Assembly (NCBI GenBank): GCA_015501585.1
Contig: JADNRY010000262.1
Location: 23,147 to 87,146, forward strand
Source: Rhodocollybia butyracea
Taxonomy: Eukaryota; Basidiomycota; Agaricomycetes; Agaricales; Omphalotaceae
DNA length: 64,000 nt
Reading direction: 5' to 3'
This document shows positions 56,774-64,000 of the stretch, piece after piece (position 1 is the stretch's first letter; every line of letters starts with the position of its first letter). Position numbers and translations under genes: made by a program. The notes beneath the pieces are model-generated. The model did not search any database. It worked only from the letters and a program-made list of their open reading frames with translations, and was not told where the DNA came from.

Positions 56774-57424
56774 CAGTGTTCTACTTAAGGGATAAGGCTT
56801 AAGTGGGAAGGCCTCAAGTTAAGGCCTTAACATAAGGCTTTAAGAATTTCCAAGGATATCTTAAGGTCTTAAGGCCTTACAGAGTCTTAAAAGGATGGTA
56901 CTGCATTGGCCAGGAGAGTCAACTAGTACCAACAGCTGATCTCAACTGGAGCAGTTGGAAGATAAGAAGAGCAAAGTGGGTACATGATGTTTGTGAAGTG
57001 AGAACAGGGAGATAATGAGTTGCTTGAGTATCAGGCACCACTTCACCAATCACACCATTGTGCTAGTATGTCTTCAGATATTTTACATTTGATCACTCCT
57101 GCTAAACTTTTTGTGAGTTATTGAAGTGAGTGCAAAGGTCAAGGAGGGTTATTATAAAATAGGCAGTGCTTGTGGAAGGTCTGATTCACGTTGAGAAGGA
57201 TACTATACTTGACAATGGTGCCATTGGAGACTATTTGGAGTTACTGATGGCTTGATGGTGACCAGGTATACCAGAAATGATGCTTGTAGCCAATTTGTAG
57301 CACAAATTCACTTGTGGCTGGCCAAAATTAATAAAATAGATTACAAGTCTTAATTAAGGGCTTAAATAGACCTAAGCCTTCAAGGTCTGGGATTCCGGGT
57401 TTACGGCCTTAATGTAGAACACTG
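56774..57424. mobile_element. hAT-like MITE (651 bp), TSD GTAAGAC
   Basis: TIRs begin CAGTGTTCTAC and include TTAAGG. GTAAGAC lies at 56767-56773 and 57426-57432; the eighth TSD base mismatches. The ends are dense in CTTAAG/AAGGCCTTA motifs. The target was the downstream TSD of the copia element, so this insertion is younger than copia. Confidence 0.8.
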
Positions 57425-57608
57425 TGTAAGACAGTAAAACAACCAAAACCTAGTGCTGAGGTATTTAAAGTACTTCCAATAGAGTATAATTTGTCTGAAG
57501 GCACTGGTACAACCGGGCAACTACCTGCCACAATAAGTGGGATAAGATACTGCTAAGCCAAGAAACAGTTGTAATCATACAGTAGTAGAGAGTTATGAAT
57601 CACTCTAA

Positions 57609-57862
57609 TGTCGTAGGTATCCGGCGCAGTGGGGACTCGGAGCCGTGAGGCTCCCTCAGGAGATTGGGGATATAAGTGCTCTATTGCTCTATATTACTTG
57701 GCATTCATACCTGGCCTTATATACTACAGTACGGGTACTCTACGAGGTGTCTACCGGGTCTGTAAGTATTAGTAAGTATCTTGGTAAGTAAATCAGTAAG
57801 CAACGTCGGAGGAATATCAGTGCCGGATTGACATGATGTCATCGGCTCGGCGAACTACAACA
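57609..57862. mobile_element. Solo LTR, small family, copy 3 (254 bp), TSD TCTAA
   Basis: TGTCGTAG..CTACAACA (8-bp inverted ends with one mismatch), flanked by TCTAA at 57604-57608 and 57863-57867. It is the most complete of three family copies and contains CTCGGAGCCGTGAGGCTCCC and a CTTATATACTA TATA-like motif. Confidence 0.9.
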
Positions 57863-57867
57863 TCTAA

Positions 57868-59618
57868 GGCTAAGTATAATCATTTACTTAAACATGTAGA
57901 AGTTGACAGGATAATGGATTGCAATGCTGCTCATTAGAGAGTTGATCTACATACACTGATTGTTTAAGAAATGGCATTGATTCCCTAGAAAAGCAGGAAT
58001 ACTCGGGAGAGTCGGAACGACGGAAGTAGAGTAAGCGCGCAAGCGCTTACTCGGCATGGCTCAACTTGAAAACCTATTAATATTGGCTGGGTTTATCACA
58101 AATGGAGAGCTCGTTCCGGATATATCCCAGAAAGGGATATTCCTGTCAATTACATATGCCGAGCGGTTTGATTCAAGACCGCTCACAAGAGTGAATTATA
58201 AATATTGTGAAAGCAAGCTCAAAAGAGGGGAAGTACGAGGAACAGAAGAATTGCCATGCCTTGGCGATGCCGGTAGGTCATATGCGCCCGCATAGCCTAA
58301 TTGGGCATGAGCCTCCCGGCAGTGATCCGAAACATTCATGGTTATGATGGAGATCATCGAAAAACAGACCAGCCGGCATAGCGGCTCGACATGAAACAAC
58401 TGGCACGGCGGCTGAAGATCAGGTGGGAAAGAACTACCCGATCTGGCGGTTTTTGAAGAATCCAACACTCAATTGGCACCTACAAGACCCTCCTTCCCTT
58501 CGGTCAGAGTCGGGGATCCCGTAAGTCGCGTTCAAAGACAGGAAGTGTTGTCCAATACAGATCACATGACCGAACTTCCAGTTATTACCTTGTAAAAATT
58601 TCGCTCGAAAATTTTAATTAATCACGAGCAAAATAGATAAGTAATCTCATTGCTTTTTCGAGCGAAATATACAATAGATTACTGGCGAAATTTCAAAAGA
58701 AAAAGACAATCAATTACAATGTATTTTTCATAAGATTTTTCAACCGTAATTCTTATTGAAAAAGGTAAGTAATTACAACAATACTTTCGGCGATAATTGA
58801 GCCCGATATTTTTTGACGCTGGCGCAGTGAAATGAAAACTGTTGGTACGATCCGCTATCATCCACTCTGGTCCGAAAAATTGTACACTTGGCTAAAGTCA
58901 ATATGCTCAGAATGGTTGGGAGTGTGCCATAGTGGTTTTGACTGATTTGAGTCGCTACAAGCAGGTTAACCACTGTTGTAAATCTGCTCAGATCGGACCA
59001 GTGACTCGACCAGAGAATTTTCAGGTCAATTGCCTTATATGGCATACATTTCCATAGATACGACGTAATACACATTACAGTAGTCAATACACAAAAGTAA
59101 TACTGTCCATTCTTCGTCACATCCTTCCGTTTGCCTTTCCTACTACTACTAGAAAATAGTTAGACAGGGAGCTAAAGAAGGAATGAATGAAACCTACCAG
59201 CGACTTTCGTACTGCTAACGATGCCCTGCATTCAATTCGGCACACATATATCCCTCGTGAACCTAGTACAATGATGACAACGCCTATCAAGAGATTCAAG
59301 TGAGTAAAAATTCAACAGATAGATATCAAAACGTACTTTGCGTTAGGATATGCGGTGGATTTTCGTACGGTATCGATGTCAATGAGAAGCTGGCCAATAG
59401 AACAAGTCAGCACATACATCAAAAGAATAAAAGGACACGTACAGTACTTCCGCTCGTGCATAGAGAGATGGGTTCGTGCAAGGGAATTTGACAGTAGTGG
59501 TGGTGGTACAAGAGAGAGAGAGACTTCGACACGTCACGCGTATCGACTTTCCCCAAATCCTTCCTAAGCTTCCTTCCTTCCCCAATTTTTTGACTTGTCA
59601 AATTCCCCAAATCTTTAG
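57868..59618. other. Spacer, no confident gene
   Basis: Contains AGTAAGCGCGCAAGCGCTTACT, a perfect-arm palindrome (58029-58051), and an AT-rich segment with CGAGCGAAA/TTTCGCTCG inverted motifs (58600-58690). The plus frame 58056-58295 shows no family resemblance. Confidence 0.4.
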
Positions 59619-59990
59619 CTAGTCTAGTCGAGTCGGGCGTGTGGCTTTGGCCAACTCTGACGCGACGACAAAGTCCGTTGCATGCTTGAATTGTCGGAAT
59701 TGTTGGCAATGTTTGTCGTTTCGTTGACTCTGACGTCGGTAGTCGAGCTCGGTCAAAGAAAAGCTGGGAAAAGCAGCTCTCGTCAGATGAGATGTATGAA
59801 AAAGTTGATTTGATCCGTTCCAGTCCGTTTTCGCCATCCGGACTTTTGACTGGGCTTCATCAACGGGTTCTTGACTGTGATAGACAGTGTAGACAATTTG
59901 TACGGCTGGCACGGGCGCAGAGGCGTCTCTGGATCCGGTGTTGGTAAACCATAGTGCAGAGTAGGTGTTTTTGTGTCTATTGTTAGCCAT
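59619..59990 (-). CDS. Unrecognised ORF, possible host gene exon
   Basis: The frame starts MANNRHKNTYSALWFTNTGS and continues VPAVQIVYTVYHSQEPVDEA and SKVRMAKTDW. Composition and higher GC differ from the surrounding repeats. A second frame overlaps it (59783-60097), so the reading is not certain. No family recognised. Confidence 0.35.
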   Translation of the reverse strand: MANNRHKNTYSALWFTNTGSRDASAPVPAVQIVYTVYHSQEPVDEAQSKVRMAKTDWNGSNQLFHTSHLTRAAFPSFSLTELDYRRQSQRNDKHCQQFRQFKHATDFVVASELAKATRPTRLD

Positions 59991-60324
59991 TTTTTGGTGA
60001 TTGGATTCGTTGGACTGGCGCGTTGTAGAGATCTAAGAGAAGATGTACTAGGGAGAAGGGTGACACGGAGAGAAAAATCAAGAGTTATGAATGGCATGAC
60101 TCCAATTCAACAGGATGGCGTGAGCGCCAACAGCCACCGGCGTTTACTATCAAATTGATAACTCATGTGCTGAAAGTTCCTTTTACTCATTTCTCCGTGA
60201 ATAAGCTTGAAGAGCTTCAAAGCTTCAGGGTAATGCATAGCATGGCAGTACTGTTTCAGGACAACATGACAAGTCTGCAAATCTTGTAGGACTTTGCCAA
60301 GTTGAAGAACCAATCGACCGCGTC

Positions 60325-60805
60325 ATGTCTATCGACGGCGCGTTGGGTGTTCTCCGCACTGGGTGTCCGCGAGCCTACGAACAACGGACAACCAGTACTG
60401 TTCGAGAGGTACTCTCAATTGTCGTCACCTGCTATGCATATGATAATCCTCGCGGTCTCGCTAACATGTTCACGAAACTGGCTGAGGAGAGAAAAATGAT
60501 GAGCGAGAACGATCTTGATGGGCTCATGGACAGATCCTACAAAGGTCAAAAACATGGACCTGGTTTATTGTCCTGTTGAACTGGCAAAAGTGGGTATGAG
60601 AGGGATGTATACATTAATGAACCTCATGGATAACGGCGTATTTGTTTATCCTGAGGAGGCGCAGTTGATGGTACCGGTGTTGGAGAAGGTGCTTACAGTT
60701 ACAGAAGACAATGTGGACGATGATATGGTTGGTCAGAAGGATTGCGTTCAGCAGCTCAGGAACTTGTTTGCGAAATGTTGTGAGGGTACTTATATCAGGG
60801 GATAA
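60325..60805 (+). CDS. Unrecognised coding fragment, one frame break
   Basis: The first frame gives MSIDGALGVLRTGCPRAYEQ, TVREVLSIVVTCYAYDNPRG and ANMFTKLAEERKMMSENDLD. It overlaps a second frame reading MDLVYCPVELAKVGMRGMYT, LMNLMDNGVFVYPEEAQLMV and a cysteine-containing tail QQLRNLFAKCCEG. The two look like one helical protein split by a shift or an unrecognised splice near 60545-60560. Upstream LCQVEEPIDRV suggests the start may lie further 5'. Function unknown. Confidence 0.5.
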
Positions 60806-61472
60806 AGTATATCTGATTGAGAACTGTCTCAGCGGATAAGGGTTATCTCTTTGGAGTTGGAGAGTGATTTAGCATTGGTATGGAACAAGGTATGGTGTTT
60901 GTCATGGTGGTTAAGCAAAGGAATGGATGGAGAACATTAAACTAATGCTTGGTGTACCATAACCTCACTGCCCTGTTTGTCTTGTGGATCTAAGTTCCTG
61001 TATCACTCATCTACATGTTCCCGGAATGATCCTGCATCCAGAATATTTGTAACCTCACTAGGCCCTTTGGTCCTGTGGATAGAAGTTTCCCTATGCTCAT
61101 CTAGTTCCCAGGATGATCGTAGGATATGTAGGTCTGCAGACAGCCTTTGAGCCTCGTTGAGTGTCAAGAAATCAAAGAGACAAGCACCGAGCGTGTAATT
61201 GTGGTTCTCCCAGGCACTCAATTAATCTATCTTATCTCATCTGAATTGGGCAGCATTTTCTGTTGGCCTTGGTGAAACCATTAATGCTTAAGCGCTTATC
61301 GGTGATGTTCTACACCCGTTTATGGTGCCTGCCTGTGAACAAACCTATAAATTGGGCCCAGGGCTTGCTCTCTCTAGTCATTGACCAAACAGAAATCCTT
61401 TCAGTACATTTCATCAAGAGATACTGGCTATGCTACTGAATTCACACATTGAACAGGTATCAGACTATTATC

Positions 61473-63307
61473 ATGCGACTCCTTCGGACCACTGGTACAG
61501 ACCAGAGCTCATCTACGTTGATGAGAAGAAGCAACCGAGATATGCGATCCTCTCACAGTCTGGGGAGACGAAGAGGTGACGTTCCAGGATATGCAAGATT
61601 CTTTGAAGAGAAAGGGGATGAAAGGGTGGTCTAAGCTTGTGGGAGCATGCAAACAGGCGTGCAAGGAGGATTGGGAGTACATCTGGATTGACACCTGCTG
61701 CATTGATAAATCCAGCAGTTCTGAGCTCTCGGAAGCCATCAATTTGATGTACAGATACTACCGCCAAGCACAAGTCTGCTATGCCTACCTGGCGGATATG
61801 CGGAGTGACCATCTCGGCCGGTCTTCAAGTTGAACTTCCGGAGGTGGACGAGAGGTTGGACATTGCAGGAGTTGATAGCACCGGAGACAGTTTTCTTCTT
61901 CACAAACAAATGGGAGAAGACTGGAACAAAGGCAAGCCTGCAGAGACTATTACAGCTATTACTGGCTGGGGCCGATCTGAAGCAAAGCAGTATCGCAGCA
62001 AGAATGTCTTGGGCTGCTAGAAGGATGACAACACGCGTAGAAGACAGGGCATATTCGCTGATGGGAATCTTTGGTGTTTACATGCCGCCGATCTACGGCG
62101 AAGGAGAGCATGCATTATCAGGCTACAGGAGGAGATTATAAAGGTGTCCCATGATCACACGATCTTTGCCTGGAAAGACTGGCGGCCAACTAACAGCGGG
62201 ATACTTGCCACCAGTCCAGATGTGTTTGAAGGAAGTGGTGAGTATATGCCCTTCCAGTCCAACAACCAACGGCTGTTTTCAATCACCAATATGGGCTTAC
62301 TACTCCACCTTCTTCTTCTGCCTGTCATCGATATCGATGACGAGCCACAATCGCGGAAAAAGCCACAGTTTCTGGCTCTTTTGAACTGTGAATCAAAGAC
62401 GTCAAAGCATCTGGCCATATTCACGGGTAAAGTCAAATGAAGGTAATTACAAGAGGGTTCAATCAAGTGAGCTTGTTGAAGGTGATGAAATATGGGACAT
62501 GTGTGAAAAATTTGAGGGGAGCCCACAGGAACTATCGTTCAGGGTGTGAGATCCTCCCTATTTAGGAAGTAATCACTTCTATCCTGACCAAATAGCAGTC
62601 GTCTTTTCTGGTGGTCAGGAAATTAGGCCCATTAGAGTAAACTCCTCTGATGCAGGCCTCCATGTCTCTAAAATCACTGCTCCTGCGGATCATTGCTTCA
62701 CACATGATATTTCGCTTTTTTTGGATTTGCCCCACACCTTCCTCTTCATGCATGACCCGACCCACCGCTGTTTGTTGTTGTAGCTGAACACGGCTGGTTG
62801 GACCTTCTTCTCGATTTCAAAACGTACGAGCCCAATCTCGAGGACATTCGACGGTCTTACGGCAATCGCCAGAAGCTTGACAGAGTATCAAAATATCTGA
62901 CAGATAATGTTGCCATCCTTGTTGAGACACGTCGCCAGTACCAGAATGAACGCATCCGCTATGTGCTCAATGTCTGTGTCATCAATGTAGCTCCAGCTGT
63001 TCTTCCGATCCAGTATGCTTTCAGTGTATCCTTCTCCAGTGCGAACAACACTGGTTTCTCTATAGTGGAATCATACCCTGATGATGCCTGGGAGGAATGG
63101 GACAAGGATACTATGAATCTTTTGTTGGATGATGTCAGTGACACAGGCATTCTCTGTTTTCGACATGAGCAGGATTGGAAAAGATTTGCAGTTACATTTG
63201 GATTCCACGACAAAACCGTATGGTCAGATGTTTGCTTTCTGAAGGACACAGAGTACAAAGAGACCGCAAGGGATATCTGCAGCTCATACCGTGATAATCA
63301 GAAGTGA
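61473..63307 (+). pseudogene. HET-domain protein with DUF8212-like C-terminus, frameshifted
   Basis: HET proteins trigger non-self recognition and cell death on fusion of unlike fungal hyphae. I place the start at 61473 (MRLLRTT). The domain shows IYVDEKKQPRYAILS, then after a shift WGDEEVTFQDMQDSLKRKG, WEYIWIDTCCIDKSSSSELS, AINLMYRYYRQAQVCYAYLA, then RRWTRGWTLQELIAPETVFF, SIAARMSWAARRMTTRVEDR, AYSLMGIFGVYMPPIYGEGE, then VSHDHTIFAWKDWRPTNSGI. The C-terminal part (62798-63307: TYEPNLEDIRRSYGNRQKLD, ILCFRHEQDWKRFAVTFGF) matches the region that follows HET in basidiomycete paralogues. At least four frame changes (near 61500, 61555, 61830 and 62115) occur. An unassigned gap at about 62440-62790 may hold introns. 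Probably a pseudogene. Confidence 0.85.
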
Positions 63308-64000
63308 AGTGCACGTAGTCTAGGCAAACTATTTGCTCATGACAAAGTTGCTTTTAATTCCTCAGCAGGGGACAAAACAGAATTGACTGTAGCTGTTTGT
63401 TCATATCCACTTCAAAACTCTCATAACCAGTACAATTCTGAGATTAACATTTACTAGAAAGTTCCAACCAGGTTGACACAGTGGTCCTTTGCACACTCAA
63501 CTACTCACGCCAGACCCAAGTAGAAAAGATCGCTGTATAAACTACAAATGTAGCTGGCTATGTAGGTCATAAGTACACATAGCAGAAAAGCTAGAGATAG
63601 AATATATACCCAAGAAAGTAGCAAAGCCAATACTGTGAGGTTTCCAAAGGGATATCAGGAATGGTACAAAAGAAAGGATTCAGAGTAATCAACTACATCT
63701 CTGCTACCATGCCTCTCGCTGCCTGTCCGCCTGCCCATTGAGCATACTGTGCGAAGACAACGGGACTTGAGCAAAGTAAGGCGAAGGTTACCAAGGAATG
63801 TGGATGTACATGTGCTTGTGTGTCTTTGACAAGTGCATTTGTCTTTGTTTATGTCTGTGTTAGGAAGGTGTATGGATGTGATGTACCGTACCCACTGGCA
63901 TCCGCAGGATACCAGGAATATCTCGAGAACTTCAAGTGTTCATGAATGGGAGTCAGCATTCTGACGGTGTCCTTCCATCGATACCCGACAAGTTCTGGCC
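63308..64000. other. 3' flank of the HET gene
   Basis: No gene recognised. A short TGTGTCTTTGAC/TTTGTCTTTGTTTATGTCTGTG pyrimidine-purine stretch lies near 63820-63860. Confidence 0.35.

Noticed and set aside
58056..58295. 79-codon plus-strand ORF as a gene
   Set aside because: No motif, no intron signals, no family resemblance, and a competing minus frame; not supported.

Overview
The window reads as a repeat-rich stretch of a filamentous basidiomycete (Agaricomycete-type) genome. Short introns of about 46-69 nt with GT..AG ends, Plavaka/CACTA-like transposases with a DUF6830-type tail, a chromodomain Ty3/gypsy pol, Ty1/copia elements and a HET-domain gene all fit that group. No rRNA and no intact tRNA gene was seen. 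The species cannot be named from sequence alone.

Host genes are sparse. A multi-exon MFS monocarboxylate-transporter-like gene lies at 1.2-3.2 kb (minus). Unrecognised coding-like fragments lie at 22.8-23.0, 24.4-26.4, 42.1, 43.2-43.5 and 59.6-60.8 kb. A frameshifted HET-domain gene lies at 61.5-63.3 kb.

Most of the rest is nested mobile DNA, and many boundaries can be fixed to the base by target-site duplications (TSDs). In order: a hAT-like MITE (0.6-1.1 kb, 8-bp TSD); a Mutator-like MITE (4.1-4.9 kb); a Plavaka-type transposase pseudogene (6.3-11.0 kb, minus) with a 9-bp-TSD MITE inside it; a CATCAGG-ended foldback element (11.0-13.3 kb) holding a hAT element; a Ty3/gypsy pol fragment (13.3-15.6 kb); a degenerate ORF (16-20 kb) split by a complete 2.1-kb LTR element that encodes only Gag; hAT-like and subterminal-repeat elements (20.3-24.2 kb); a foldback element (26.4-29.4 kb) holding a 1.2-kb solo LTR; a second Plavaka pseudogene (29.4-32.0 kb) holding a Harbinger-type MITE and a solo LTR; further hAT, Harbinger, mariner and CACTA-type MITEs (32-40 kb); a truncated copia (43.5-47.2 kb); a long-TIR element (48.9-51.1 kb); a complete but decayed copia with both LTRs (51.7-56.8 kb); a hAT-like MITE and a solo LTR (56.8-57.9 kb).

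Several insertions can be removed on paper at their TSDs, and the host reading frame or an empty-site paralogue then becomes continuous, which gives a relative chronology of insertions. Decay of the coding elements is mainly CGA-to-TGA or TGG-to-stop changes plus one-base indels.

The most unusual signal is inside the solo LTR at 26.4-27.6 kb. Ten units of about 41 bp, downstream of the LTR's TATA box, each form a hairpin with a nearly constant 14-nt loop, while the flanking stems differ between units but stay self-complementary. Other items to examine are the Gag-only LTR element, a 56-nt tRNA-like sequence lacking the anticodon arm, and the CATCAGG foldback family with matched 2-bp TSDs.
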